A DNA stretch of 64,000 nucleotides from Lacticaseibacillus chiayiensis. GTDB taxonomy: Bacteria; Bacillota; Bacilli; Lactobacillales; Lactobacillaceae. The translations under genes were made by a program, and so were the position numbers. This document shows positions 27,932-36,498 of the stretch, in pieces. How positions within the stretch are numbered: the first letter of the stretch is position 1; every line of letters begins with the position of its first letter. The stretch is taken from assembly GCF_004123795.1 (NCBI RefSeq), contig NZ_MSSM01000006.1:45267-109266 (forward strand), read 5' to 3'. The notes beneath the pieces were generated by a model. It was not told where the DNA came from, made no database searches, and saw only the letters and a list, made by a program, of their open reading frames with translations.

Positions 27932-27977
27932 AAAAAACGTTGACGGTCAGCCGCAAAACCGACCGTCAACGTTTTTC
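27932..27977 (-). terminator. Rho-independent terminator, likely bidirectional
   Basis: AAAAACGTTGACGGTC (27933-27948) pairs with GACCGTCAACGTTTTT (27961-27976), with A and T runs on both sides. It serves the CPBP protease gene on the minus strand. Confidence 0.85.
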
Positions 27978-27991
27978 AGTCTGCACACAAT

Positions 27992-28639
27992 TCAAACTAG
28001 TAGGATCGTGGCGTTGTTAAGCATGTGTAACCCAATCGAATAACGCATATCGCGGGTTCGCAGATAGGTCCAGGCCAAGACACCACCAAGCGCTGCGTAA
28101 ATGAAAAGGTTGTAGTCAATCCGTGACCCGACAACGTGCGCAAAACCGAACGTAAAGGCGCTAACTAAAATGCTGACCCACTGCCAGACACGTTTCCGCA
28201 ACGAGCCGAAGCTGTTCATCAACAAGCCGCGAAAAAGGTACTCTTCAACAATCGGCCCTCCGACCACAGCCAGTAACTTAATGCCCAAAGGATAAGTCTT
28301 CACCAGATGAAGCAAATTGCTCTGATTTGCTGCCTGCGGGGTATGCAAAAAGTTCATCAGCAGCGAATTGGTTAGCTGAATGAGGAACAGCAAGCCGATT
28401 CCCTGCCAAATGACGGCAGCTGGATGCTTCACCGTCAAGGGGCCTTGCTGCCGATACCAGCGGCGATAAACCAACATTAACAGGCCAATCAAAACCCCAA
28501 ACGAAATGACAAACGCCCCAATGGCGCCATAAGCACCCCAAGCCGCTTCCCCGCGAACTAGTGCCAATTCAGCAAATGAGTACAAAATAAACCCAATGCC
28601 GACACCTAATACCTGTAAAAAAGAATGGAATATTTTCAA
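27992..28639 (-). CDS. CPBP-family intramembrane metalloprotease (CAAX/Abi)
   Basis: 215-residue membrane protein with about seven helices. The CPBP active-site motifs are all visible: EEYLFRG (Glu132-Glu133 and Arg137), FGFAH (His168) and HMLNN (His205, Asn209). Members process prenylated proteins in eukaryotes; in lactobacilli many act in bacteriocin self-immunity. No bacteriocin gene is nearby. The start is TTG 28639, with AAAGGA 8 nt upstream; longer versions would run into the tRNA terminator region and have no ribosome site. Confidence 0.88.
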   Translation of the reverse strand: MKIFHSFLQVLGVGIGFILYSFAELALVRGEAAWGAYGAIGAFVISFGVLIGLLMLVYRRWYRQQGPLTVKHPAAVIWQGIGLLFLIQLTNSLLMNFLHTPQAANQSNLLHLVKTYPLGIKLLAVVGGPIVEEYLFRGLLMNSFGSLRKRVWQWVSILVSAFTFGFAHVVGSRIDYNLFIYAALGGVLAWTYLRTRDMRYSIGLHMLNNATILLV

Positions 28640-28774
28640 AGTTAACGTCCTTTCTGGGGCGAGTCGTTGCTGTTTCATGATACCAGTAATTCTTGAGTTA
28701 CCAAAATCTTGGCTTTTTGCAAAGCCGCGCAGGTTCTCATAAGGGGTATTCGTGTTCCACCCTTGTAAGGGTAG

Positions 28775-28809
28775 AAAAAAAGCCCAACAGATCAACTGAC
28801 CTGTCAGGC
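28775..28809 (-). terminator. Rho-independent terminator after tRNA-Thr
   Basis: On the minus strand GCCTGACAG and CTGTTGGGC form a stem (28809-28782), followed by seven T residues (28781-28775). Confidence 0.85.
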
Positions 28810-28821
28810 AACTTCATTTGC

Positions 28822-28894
28822 AGCCGTCTATCGGGCTTGAACCGACGACCTCATCCTTACCATGGATGCGCTCTACCGACTGAGCTAAGACGGC
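28822..28894 (-). tRNA. tRNA-Thr (anticodon GGU)
   Basis: On the minus strand a 73-nt cloverleaf: acceptor GCCGTCT/AGACGGC, D arm AGCTCAGTCGGTAGAGC, anticodon stem CATCC/GGATG with loop ATGGTAA (anticodon GGT, reading ACC/ACU), and T arm with GGTTCAAGCCC. CCA is not encoded. It ends at its own terminator. Confidence 0.95.
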
Positions 28895-29043
28895 AAATGT
28901 TTCGGTTGTTTAAAAACAACTGCCTAATTAATGTACACTAAATCTCAAGCACCCGCAAGCCTTTTTTTGGAAAAAGTCGTCTGGATTGCTGCTCATTCTT
29001 ATCCCGGCCTTCAGCAACAACCAAGCGTGATCACTGTTGCCAG

Positions 29044-29688
29044 TTATCGCTCCCCACCCCACTCAGCCTTAAATTCCGCCAAAAAATCTTCCATAACCTG
29101 CTGCCGATGTTCGGCGAGTTGCTTGGCCGCCGAGGTATTCAACTGATCTTTCAGCTTCAGCAACTTTTCATAAAAATGATTGATAACCGTACTATCCTTG
29201 TCCCGATAATTGCTTGGCGTTAAGGCGGTTCGCGGTGCCAGCGCCGGATCATACATGCGACCACCATGGGCACCGCCGTACATGAACGCGCGGCCGATCC
29301 CGATGGCGCCAATCGCATCTAATCGATCTGCATCCTGGACAAGCTGCCCCTCTAAAGACAATGCTTGGTGCTTTCCTAAGTTAGCTTTAAAGGACATGTG
29401 GTCAATAATTGCGATAACTGCTTGAATCTGTTCGTCCGTCAAACCGGCTGCAGCCATCGCATGGTTCGCCGCTGATTTTGCCGTAGCAGCATTGTCAACC
29501 AGTTTGTCGTCATAAGTGTCATGCATCGTGGCTGCCGCGACAACGACGGCCGAATCAACGCCTGGCGTTTCGGCGGCCAACCGCTTTGCCATCACGATCA
29601 CCCGCTCAATGTGGTCAAAGCCGTGACCACTGTGATCCTGGGCGGAAACGGAGCGCGCATAGGCTGTCAACGCCTGCCAATCAATCAT
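29044..29688 (-). CDS. HD-domain metal-dependent phosphohydrolase
   Basis: Cytosolic phosphohydrolase of about 214 residues. The HD signature is spread as H in DHSGHGFDHIERV (about 18-30) and AAATMHDTYDDK (His and Asp near 51-52), with the later metal residue D in VQDADRLDAIGA. This is the YedJ/YpgQ type. Substrate unknown, possibly nucleotides. ATG 29688 has GGAAGG 8 nt upstream; a GTG at 29697 would overlap the ribosome site. Confidence 0.88.
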   Translation of the reverse strand: MIDWQALTAYARSVSAQDHSGHGFDHIERVIVMAKRLAAETPGVDSAVVVAAATMHDTYDDKLVDNAATAKSAANHAMAAAGLTDEQIQAVIAIIDHMSFKANLGKHQALSLEGQLVQDADRLDAIGAIGIGRAFMYGGAHGGRMYDPALAPRTALTPSNYRDKDSTVINHFYEKLLKLKDQLNTSAAKQLAEHRQQVMEDFLAEFKAEWGGER

Positions 29689-29824
29689 GTTACGCACCTT
29701 CCAATTTTTTGAATGTGATTACCTGAACTAATTAACCGATAAGCTACCCTATTTGTTGCGTGGCTTAACCTCAAGAGTTCATACTAAAAGTATAAAGAGG
29801 TTATGCAAAAGGGGGAACTTTAAA

Positions 29825-30241
29825 ATGAAAAAGCATTGTTTGTCGGCGAGTCAATCGGTTAACCAATTCCATCGACTTTTCTCGCCTGTGTCATCTTCGG
29901 ACATTCCATTGAATCAGCAAAACCTGCTATTCTGGATGGCCACGGATCTGACACCGAAAACACCAACGAGTCTGGCTAAGGAGATGCATGTCACCAAAGC
30001 TGCCATCACTAAAGCCAGTGGACCGCTGATTGACCGCGGGTTGCTTGATAAGCAGCCTGACCCAGACGATTACCGCAGTTTTAAACTCGTCCTCAGCGAG
30101 GCGGGACAAGATGCGGTCGAAGATCTAGGTCCGGAATACATGGAGAACCTTAAGCGTCTGTACAATGAACTGGGTGAAAAGAAATACCTGAGACTCATCA
30201 AACTGCTCAGCCAGGCCACCGGTGTTGCAGTCGAAGAATAA
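29825..30241 (+). CDS. MarR-family transcriptional regulator
   Basis: 138 residues with a MarR winged helix: the recognition region reads TSLAKEMHVTKAAITKASGPLIDRGLLDKQPDPDDYRSFKLVLSEAG, with the wing at PDPDDYRSFKL. AAAGGGGGAA precedes ATG 29825. A perfect small palindrome ATACTAAAAGTAT (29781-29793) lies at its promoter and could be an autoregulatory operator. The UvrA2-like ATPase follows after a terminator, so the two are probably separate but related transcripts. Confidence 0.88.
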   Translation: MKKHCLSASQSVNQFHRLFSPVSSSDIPLNQQNLLFWMATDLTPKTPTSLAKEMHVTKAAITKASGPLIDRGLLDKQPDPDDYRSFKLVLSEAGQDAVEDLGPEYMENLKRLYNELGEKKYLRLIKLLSQATGVAVEE

Positions 30242-30272
30242 GCCAATCGGTCGCGTTTGACAATCTGAGTCC

Positions 30273-30305
30273 GCCTTACGCAGTGCTTGCGTGAGGCTTT
30301 TTTCG
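30273..30305 (+). terminator. Rho-independent terminator between marR-type gene and uvrA2-type gene
   Basis: GCCTTACGCA (30273-30282) and TTGCGTGAGGC (30287-30297) form a stem with a GTGC loop, followed by TTTTTT. Confidence 0.85.
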
Positions 30306-30322
30306 TATTTTCTCAACTGCGT

Positions 30323-30350
30323 TACAATGAACTCATAGTGATATCTCACT
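30323..30350 (+). promoter_or_regulatory. Putative promoter -10 box and operator of the UvrA2-like gene
   Basis: TACAAT (30323-30328) is a -10 candidate, and the inverted repeat AGTGA-TATC-TCACT (30337-30350) covers the likely transcription start, a common place for a MarR-type repressor site. Binding is inference. Confidence 0.35.
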
Positions 30351-30394
30351 CAACCTTAAGCAGTTTACTAAATCCCGCAAAGGAGTCTGATTCG

Positions 30395-32923
30395 ATGGCA
30401 ATTCCAGATCATATCAGTGTTCGCGGTGCCTATGTCAATAACTTGAAGCACCTTAACGTAGATATTCCCTTAAACAAACTCGTGGCGATTACCGGTCGTT
30501 CAGGCTCTGGTAAAAGTTCGCTGGCGATGGGCGTTTTATACGCAGAAGGCATGCGGCGGTATATGAGCGCCTTATCGACTTATACGCGTCGGCGGTTAGG
30601 TCAGACGAGTCCGGCGGCGGCCGATTCGGTCAAGCATATTCCCAGTGCGATCGCGCTCAGACAGCGACCGGTTGTGCCTGGCATTCGCTCAACCGTCGGC
30701 ACTGCCACGGAAGCCTTAAATGTGATTCGGCTTATGTTTTCCCGTCTCGGTTCACCCGTTTGCCCAAATGGCCACCGCGTTCCGCCGACACTTGATATTG
30801 CCAAAGCCATGGATCTTCCTAATGATGGTGAAAGCGGGATGGGCATGATTACCTGCCCGACTTGCGGGGTTCACTTTATGGCCTTTGCGGCAGAAGATTT
30901 TGCCTTCAACTCAACCGGCGCCTGCCCAACCTGTGGCGGCACGGGTCAAGCGCGGACGCTGGCGGCCAATCGTCTTATCCCCGACCAAACGCTGACGATT
31001 CGCCAAGGCGCCGTTGCATCATGGCGACTGCCCGGCCGGAACTTCATGCCTTACGTTGTCCAAGCAATCGGCATCGACATCGATACCCCCTTCCAGGATC
31101 TGCCCAAAGACCAGCAGGAACAGGTATGGCACGGGCCTCGCAAAAAGTATGCCATTAACATTCCCAGCAAAACAGGCAGAGTTTTCCACATGGACCATGC
31201 ACAATACGAAAATGCCTTCAATGCGGTCGAAGACTCCTTAGCCACCACCAAGAATGAACGCGCGATCCAGCGCCTGAATCGGTTTTATGAATTCGGTGTC
31301 TGCCCCACCTGCCATGGTAGCCGGTTCGCGCCAAAACTGTTGTCACAACTTTTGGTTGATCAAAACATCGCACAGGTCAGCAATATGACCCTGACGCAGC
31401 TTTCCGCCTTTATCCCGAAAATCTACCAGTGGCTACCTGAAAATATGCAGGCGCTGGCGCACGATATCATTAAGGAATTGACGCAGCTGCTCAAGCCAAT
31501 CATGGATTTGGGTCTGAGCTACCTGACATTAGGCCGAGCCGCCGCGTCGCTATCCACCGGTGAATTGCAGCGCATTCAACTCAGCCGGACGTTGCGTACC
31601 GAAACGACCGGCGTTCTTTATGTTCTCGACGAGCCTTCCATCGGGTTACACGCTGCCAATGTTGCCGGTTTACTGGAAGTCATGCATGGCTTGGTTGATC
31701 AAGGTAACTCACTGGTTGTCGTGGATCACAACACGGCGATCATCAACGCTGCCGATCACATCGTTGAAATCGGTCCGGGTGCAGGCGTTGACGGCGGGCG
31801 CATTCTCGATCAAGGCGATCCAGCCGAGATCAGCCGTAATCCAAAGTCACTAATTGCACCATTTTTAACCGGCAAAACCAAACTCATTGTCCGCCCGCAA
31901 GCTGGTGCCGAAGCGGTTTCCAAGGCCAAGCAGTTACAGCTGACCGTGACCGATCGCTTCAACCTCCACAACTTGCATGTCGGCTTCCCGATTAACTGCT
32001 TCTCCGTGGTATCAGGATTCTCCGGCGCTGGCAAGTCAACGCTCATTTTCGACGCGTTAGTCCCGGCATTGTCGACAACGAAGAAGCAGCCGGGCCCGAC
32101 TTTTGTCCGCGATCTCAAAAATGGCGGCATCCGACGCGTGGTCGCCATTGATGCCACGCCGGTTGGCAAGAATGTGCGTTCAACTGTTGCCACCTACACT
32201 GACATTCTCGATCACCTGCGTTATCTGTTCGCAGCTTTGCCAGATGCCAAAGCCAAGCATTATACCAGCAGTCACTTCTCCTATAACGTCAAGGCGGGTG
32301 CTTGTCCCACTTGTGGCGGCACCGGTGTGATTAATCTGGACATTCAATATTTGCCGGATATGCAGCAAACCTGCCCTACCTGTCATGGTCGACGTTACAA
32401 TCCTGAGGTCTTGAAAATCAAATGGCACGACCGCAACATTGCCGACCTGCTGGATCTCGACGTGGATACCGCACTCAAGGTGTTCAAGGATGAACCGGCA
32501 ATCGTCCACACGCTGCAGACACTTCACGACATGGGGCTTGGCTATCTGCATTTAGGCGAAAGCACGCCCACACTATCAGGTGGTGAGGCGCAGCGACTCA
32601 AACTGGTTGCACACATGGGCCGTTCCCAAAAAGATACGTTATTCGTTTTCGACGAACCTTCCGTTGGGTTGCATCCCCTTGATGTCCAAACGCTGGTGGC
32701 GGTTTTCCAACGACTTTTAAAAACCGGCGCAACCGTCATTGCCATTGAGCACGACCTAGATGTCATTGCCAACGCCGACTATGTTTTGGACTTAGGGCCA
32801 AAAGGCGGGGCTGAAGGCGGCCGGATCATGGCTGCCGGAACGCCGCAAGCCATCGCCCGCCAAGGCCAAGGCGAAACCGCCAAATATTTAGCGGCACATC
32901 TGGCGGCTTTTCAAGTTAAATGA
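30395..32923 (+). CDS. UvrA2-like excinuclease ABC subunit A paralogue
   Basis: 842-residue double ABC ATPase of the UvrA class. Walker A motifs are GRSGSGKSS (34-42) and GFSGAGKST (about 541); the signature motifs are LSTGELQRIQLSRTL and LSGGEAQRLKL; the zinc modules are CPTCG...CPTCGGTG in the first half and CPTCGGTG...CPTCHGRR in the second. It is about 100 residues shorter than UvrA, as expected for UvrA2 proteins that lack the UvrB-binding domain. Such proteins help tolerate DNA-binding drugs (DrrC-like). AAAGGAG precedes ATG 30395. An upstream MarR gene supports induction by a drug or stress signal; this is inference. Confidence 0.9.
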   Translation: MAIPDHISVRGAYVNNLKHLNVDIPLNKLVAITGRSGSGKSSLAMGVLYAEGMRRYMSALSTYTRRRLGQTSPAAADSVKHIPSAIALRQRPVVPGIRSTVGTATEALNVIRLMFSRLGSPVCPNGHRVPPTLDIAKAMDLPNDGESGMGMITCPTCGVHFMAFAAEDFAFNSTGACPTCGGTGQARTLAANRLIPDQTLTIRQGAVASWRLPGRNFMPYVVQAIGIDIDTPFQDLPKDQQEQVWHGPRKKYAINIPSKTGRVFHMDHAQYENAFNAVEDSLATTKNERAIQRLNRFYEFGVCPTCHGSRFAPKLLSQLLVDQNIAQVSNMTLTQLSAFIPKIYQWLPENMQALAHDIIKELTQLLKPIMDLGLSYLTLGRAAASLSTGELQRIQLSRTLRTETTGVLYVLDEPSIGLHAANVAGLLEVMHGLVDQGNSLVVVDHNTAIINAADHIVEIGPGAGVDGGRILDQGDPAEISRNPKSLIAPFLTGKTKLIVRPQAGAEAVSKAKQLQLTVTDRFNLHNLHVGFPINCFSVVSGFSGAGKSTLIFDALVPALSTTKKQPGPTFVRDLKNGGIRRVVAIDATPVGKNVRSTVATYTDILDHLRYLFAALPDAKAKHYTSSHFSYNVKAGACPTCGGTGVINLDIQYLPDMQQTCPTCHGRRYNPEVLKIKWHDRNIADLLDLDVDTALKVFKDEPAIVHTLQTLHDMGLGYLHLGESTPTLSGGEAQRLKLVAHMGRSQKDTLFVFDEPSVGLHPLDVQTLVAVFQRLLKTGATVIAIEHDLDVIANADYVLDLGPKGGAEGGRIMAAGTPQAIARQGQGETAKYLAAHLAAFQVK

Positions 32924-32932
32924 GGACAAACA

Positions 32933-32969
32933 AAATTGGCTCCAGAGATAATCTCTAGAGCCAATTTTT
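32933..32969 (+). terminator. Rho-independent terminator after the UvrA2-like gene
   Basis: AAATTGGCTC and GAGCCAATTTTT pair around a centre that is itself self-complementary (CAGAGATAATCTCTA). Confidence 0.85.
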
Positions 32970-32994
32970 ATATCCAACGCAAAACGCTCGCGCC

Positions 32995-33999
32995 CTATGC
33001 GTTCAAAATATTATCAATTTGCCGAATTTCTTCAGCCGTAAACGCCAAATGCTCAGTCGCCTTGAGATTATCTTCCAGATGCTCAACCGATGTCGTACCG
33101 ATAATCACGCTGGTAACAACCGGATCACGCAGGAGCCATGCCAACGCCATTTGTGACAATGTCTGGCCGCGACCTTGAGCAATCTCGTTCAGATCATTGA
33201 GCTTCTTAACCACGACATCTTTACCTTTTGCAAAAGTGCCTTTATTGGTGCGGTGGATCTGGAAACTGTCAGGAATGCCCTTTAGGTAGCGATCAGACAA
33301 TAAGCCTTCAGACAATGGACCATACGCAATCAATCCGACATCATTCGCCTTAAGTGCATCCGTCAGGCCAGAAGTTTCCGCCTCGCGATTGAACATGTTG
33401 TAACTGAACTGGTTCAAAACAAACGGGGTATGCAGGTCTTTAAACATCGCAATGGCCTCTTTGGTCTGCTCCGTATCATAATTGGAAATGCCGATATACA
33501 AAGCCTTGCCATCCCGCACGGTTTGATCCAGTGCATTGACGGTCTCTTCCAACGCCACCGTATCATCGAAACGATGCGCATAATAAATGTCGACATAATC
33601 CAGACGCAACCGTTTAAGTGAGTCATTCAGTCCCTGAATCACCGCTTTACGTGAAGTGCCGATGCCATATGGTCCAGGGTGGATTTCATAGCCAACCTTC
33701 GTGCTAATCACCAATTCATCGCGGTAATCTTTCAAATCAGTGGCCAGGATCTGTCCCAACAGCGTTTCGCTCGAACCATATCCCGGATCAACATCGCCAT
33801 CACCATAATGATTGGCAACATCAAAATGAAAGACACCGTGGTCAAACGCATCCAGAATCACCGAACGCCGCGAATCAAAAGGATCCAGATTGCCATAATG
33901 TTGCCACAATCCCAATGAAATCGCCGGTAACATCAATCCTGTCTTACCGGCATGACGAACCGGCATTTTAGCATAACGATCAGTCGCTGCATGATACAT
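32995..33999 (-). CDS. Aldo/keto reductase, YghZ-like
   Basis: NADPH-dependent aldo/keto reductase of 334 residues. The catalytic tetrad is visible: Asp and Tyr in FHFDVANHYG, Lys in ISTKVGYE, and His in YYAHRFDD. The insert GDVDPGYGSSETLLG and ending RDPVVTSVIIGTTSVEHLEDNL match the YghZ/Kv-beta branch (AKR14), which reduces methylglyoxal and L-glyceraldehyde 3-phosphate. ATG 33999 has AGGAGGGG about 8 nt upstream; the frame continues to 34041 into the palindromic repeat but has no ribosome site there. A tandem pair of palindromic repeats lies just upstream. Confidence 0.9.
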   Translation of the reverse strand: MYHAATDRYAKMPVRHAGKTGLMLPAISLGLWQHYGNLDPFDSRRSVILDAFDHGVFHFDVANHYGDGDVDPGYGSSETLLGQILATDLKDYRDELVISTKVGYEIHPGPYGIGTSRKAVIQGLNDSLKRLRLDYVDIYYAHRFDDTVALEETVNALDQTVRDGKALYIGISNYDTEQTKEAIAMFKDLHTPFVLNQFSYNMFNREAETSGLTDALKANDVGLIAYGPLSEGLLSDRYLKGIPDSFQIHRTNKGTFAKGKDVVVKKLNDLNEIAQGRGQTLSQMALAWLLRDPVVTSVIIGTTSVEHLEDNLKATEHLAFTAEEIRQIDNILNA

Positions 34000-34020
34000 A
34001 AACAGACCCCTCCTAGTTGT

Positions 34021-34143
34021 CATTAACGCGTTTGCCGGCACAGAGGTCTGCGTGTAAGGACCTTGGTCGCAATGGCCCTAAGCCCAGGCCATCACGCCCA
34101 AGGCCGCTTACACTCCGACCTCTAAACGCGCCGGCTCACGCTC
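34021..34143 (-). repeat. Intergenic palindromic repeat, copy C (tandem with D)
   Basis: Full-length copy of about 123 bp. Outer arms ACGCGTTTGCCGGCACAGAG and TCTAAACGCGCCGGCTCACG are complementary with few mismatches; inner arms TGTAAGGACCTTGG and CCAAGGCCGCTTACA, then ATGGCC and GGCCAT, close onto a loop CTAAGCCCA. It differs from copy D at about four positions. Confidence 0.9.
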
Positions 34144-34146
34144 CAT

Positions 34147-34268
34147 CATAACGCGTTCGCCGGCGCAGAGGTCTGCATGTAAGGACCTTGGTCGCAATGG
34201 CCCTAAGCCCAGGCCATCACGCCCAAGGCCGCTTACACTCCGACCTCTAAACGCGCCGGCTCACGCTC
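34147..34268 (-). repeat. Intergenic palindromic repeat, copy D (tandem with C)
   Basis: Second full copy, 126 bp downstream of the first in the same orientation, almost identical to copy C. It lies after the HAD phosphatase 3' end (minus strand). Neither copy encodes a supported protein. Confidence 0.9.
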
Positions 34269-34345
34269 ACAAAACCTTTACCATCTCTATGGTGGCAAAC
34301 GTTCGACAAACAAGCAACTGGAAACCCTGTTTTCTCCATAAATAT

Positions 34346-35158
34346 TTATTTTTTTAAAAATTCAGTCAAGAAATGGGCCACGCCGTCATCAACATTCGTG
34401 TCTGTGACATAGTGGGCAACACGTTTGACTTCGGGAACAGCATTTCCCATCGCCACGCTAATTCCGGCCGACTGCAGCATCCCTAAATCATTAAGCCCAT
34501 CGCCAAAAGCAATGGTGTGCTCGGGTGCAATGCCGGTCTTTTCCTGTAGTTCGCGAACGGCATTAGCCTTATCGACATGCTTGGGAATCAACTCCAGGTT
34601 GGTATGCTCCGAAGCTGAGACATGCAAAACATCACGCGCTTCCAAAGCCATTTTTCCGGCATCCAAAGCTTTCGTATCATTGGGGCCAAAAATAATACCA
34701 TTCGTAATCACCGCGGCATGAGTTAACAATTCTTTTATAGACGGCACACCAACTACCTTAATTTCAACCGATTTAGGCGCGAACTTGCGCGCAGCTGCTT
34801 CAATGGCGGGTGGCAGTGTTCCGGTGAAATAAACGGTATCATCGCTAAAGTATAAGGCGTTAAGATTCAAATCGGCACTGACTTCTTCAACTGCCGTCAA
34901 TGCTTCTTTACCAAGTGTATGATGCACCCGTTCACCGGAAAAATCATACACGGCGCCATTAGAAGCAATGATGTTGGCATCGGGTTGAAACTGTTTGGCA
35001 ACAACTTCTGCCAGCGCATGCATACGCCCGGTCGCAACATAAAAAGCTGCGCCGGCCGCCACCGCATCTGACAATGCCTGAGACGTATTTGCTGTGACGT
35101 CATGATGATTGGCCGTTAACGTCCCGTCAATATCACTTACGATTAAGTATTTGGCCAT
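34346..35158 (-). CDS. Cof-type HAD-IIB phosphatase
   Basis: 270-residue HAD hydrolase of the Cof/YidA type. The nucleophile motif I is VSDIDGTLTANH (about 7-18), the C2 cap lies between about 85 and 180, and motif IV is FGDGLNDLGML (about 216-226), followed by VAMGNAVPEVK. Members dephosphorylate sugar phosphates, FMN or pyridoxal phosphate; the substrate here is unknown. It stands alone, with GAGAGGAAGTACCC before ATG 35158. Confidence 0.92.
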   Translation of the reverse strand: MAKYLIVSDIDGTLTANHHDVTANTSQALSDAVAAGAAFYVATGRMHALAEVVAKQFQPDANIIASNGAVYDFSGERVHHTLGKEALTAVEEVSADLNLNALYFSDDTVYFTGTLPPAIEAAARKFAPKSVEIKVVGVPSIKELLTHAAVITNGIIFGPNDTKALDAGKMALEARDVLHVSASEHTNLELIPKHVDKANAVRELQEKTGIAPEHTIAFGDGLNDLGMLQSAGISVAMGNAVPEVKRVAHYVTDTNVDDGVAHFLTEFLKK

Positions 35159-35320
35159 GGGTACTTCCTCTCTTTTGGCTGAGCGTGCGTAAAAACTACA
35201 TGAAATCGGCCATAAAAACAGTACAAGTTTCTATGACCGACTCCCCTTAACACTCATCTATCAATCATTTCAATACGCTTCCGATAACCGTTTAACGCCA
35301 TCGCTTATCGCAACCGTTGC

Positions 35321-35665
35321 TTAAAGTCCCTGCGGCAGTTTATCAATCTGCGCAGCATACCATTCTTGCCATGGTGTTTCCGGAGCGCCTTGTGCATTGT
35401 AATTAACCTTAACCTGCTTCAGAAGATCCAGTAGATTACCTGAACGATGCGTTAACAAGCCGTTCGTCAATTCCTCGCGCGTTAAGGTACGGTTGTCAAG
35501 AAGATAATGGTTAATGTCCGCCAGATCACCTTGCTTATCAAGTTGGGAGAAAACGTCTAACCCCGCTCCAAAGAACCGGTTAAGGTAAAATTTTGCAAAA
35601 GTTTCCAGTGCGGTCTGTTGTGCCGCTTCATTCAATTGATCAATTGTTGTGTTGCTTGCTGCCAT
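35321..35665 (-). CDS. Conserved lactobacillar protein of unknown function (114 aa)
   Basis: Soluble, mostly helical, 114 residues; a distinct feature is the ending PWQEWYAAQIDKLPQGL. No signal peptide, cysteine cluster or known motif is visible. AGAAAGGA lies about 11 nt before ATG 35665. It sits alone between a HAD phosphatase and the divergent DUF2187 gene. I do not recognise a named domain. Confidence 0.65.
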   Translation of the reverse strand: MAASNTTIDQLNEAAQQTALETFAKFYLNRFFGAGLDVFSQLDKQGDLADINHYLLDNRTLTREELTNGLLTHRSGNLLDLLKQVKVNYNAQGAPETPWQEWYAAQIDKLPQGL

Positions 35666-35804
35666 GACTAATTTCGTCCTTTCTATTTTATTCCATTATA
35701 AACACTTTTTGACCGTTTTTGAAAAGCCTTCTACCGGCAACGGCGCCGTTTTCAAAAAACAAAGAATTATTTTTAGAATTTTGAAACTTTCCGCCTCTAG
35801 TACC

Positions 35805-35831
35805 TTGCTATTAGAGAACGGATGTTATAAT
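35805..35831 (+). promoter_or_regulatory. Putative extended -10 promoter of the DUF2187 gene
   Basis: TTGCTA (35805-35810) and TGTTATAAT (TATAAT at 35826-35831) are 15 nt apart; the TGn extension could compensate for the short spacer. Confidence 0.55.
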
Positions 35832-35872
35832 ATGCCACTTATATTGGAAATTTTTGAAAGGCTGGAGGCATT

Positions 35873-36136
35873 ATGGAAAAAGAAAAATTACATCTCGGAG
35901 ACGCTGTTGTTTGTCAGGTTAAGGAAGACATGGAAGCGCCTTTCACCGGGAAAATCGAAAAAGTTTACGAAAACTCTGCGTTACTGACCATTACTGACTA
36001 TGCAGAGCAAGACCGACAGAATGCTTCAGAGCTGAATTTTAAAATTGTGACAAATTTCCACGCCATGACCAAAAACCTTGGCGGCGGCACTGTCCTGGCA
36101 TTCCCACCAGAATCAGCCGAGGACCATAAAAAATAA
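35873..36136 (+). CDS. DUF2187 family protein
   Basis: 87 residues. The opening LHLGDAVVCQVKEDMEAPFTGKIEKVYENSALLTI resembles DUF2187/YkvS proteins, a small beta-barrel domain reminiscent of KOW or Tudor folds, so nucleic acid or protein binding is conceivable. The rest has a short helical tail. GAAAGGCTGGAGG lies just before ATG 35873. Function unknown; two hairpins with terminator character follow. Confidence 0.75.
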   Translation: MEKEKLHLGDAVVCQVKEDMEAPFTGKIEKVYENSALLTITDYAEQDRQNASELNFKIVTNFHAMTKNLGGGTVLAFPPESAEDHKK

Positions 36137-36161
36137 TCACCTAATAACAATCAGTAACAAT

Positions 36162-36212
36162 CAGCCAAGCATGGCTCACTGACACTGTGGTCATGCCGGC
36201 TGTTATTATTTA
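36162..36212 (+). terminator. Imperfect terminator-like hairpin after the DUF2187 gene
   Basis: CAGCCAAGCATG (36162-36173) pairs with CATGCCGGCTG (36192-36202) with mismatches, followed by TTATTATT. Confidence 0.5.
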
Positions 36213-36234
36213 CTTAGTCGCATTCCAATAAAAC

Positions 36235-36279
36235 AAACTACCCCCGGCAGCCAGGAAACTCGGCTAGTAGGGGGTTTTA
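36235..36279 (+). terminator. Rho-independent terminator
   Basis: ACTACCCCC (36237-36245) pairs with GTAGGGGG (36267-36274), followed by TTTTAG. It isolates the DUF2187 transcript from the DUF1275 gene. Confidence 0.75.
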
Positions 36280-36386
36280 GTGACTTTAATTTGATCTGCT
36301 GCGCTAGGAAAAACCTCCATTATCGCCGATAGCTGGGTCAACGAGACATTTTCGTTGTCAAACAACCAGAAGTGGGTACAATAAGT

Positions 36387-36498
36387 GCGCGTGACCCAGT
36401 CCAGTTAGAAATCAGTGCAGAACTGTCCTCGGGCATGAATGGCTGAACCCTTACCTTATTCTCCTTATGTGGAGGTTTCTGGACTTGTGAGGGCGTTA
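36387..36498 (+). repeat. Intergenic palindromic repeat, diverged copy G
   Basis: GCGCGTGACCCAGTCCAGTTAGAAATCAG ... TTCTGGACTTGTGAGGGCGTTA follows the same outer-arm pattern as copies E and F (GAGCGTGAGCC...GTTAGAAACC ... GGTTTCTGGGCTGGCGAACG) but with many substitutions and a diverged centre. TACAATAAGT occurs at both borders (36377-36386 and 36497-36506). Confidence 0.55.

Noticed and set aside
30273..30395. Riboswitch before the UvrA2-like gene
   Set aside because: The hairpin here is a simple terminator of the upstream gene; no conserved riboswitch elements are visible.
34021..34268. CRISPR-like tandem repeat
   Set aside because: Two long self-complementary units with no regular short spacers and no cas genes; it is a palindrome pair.
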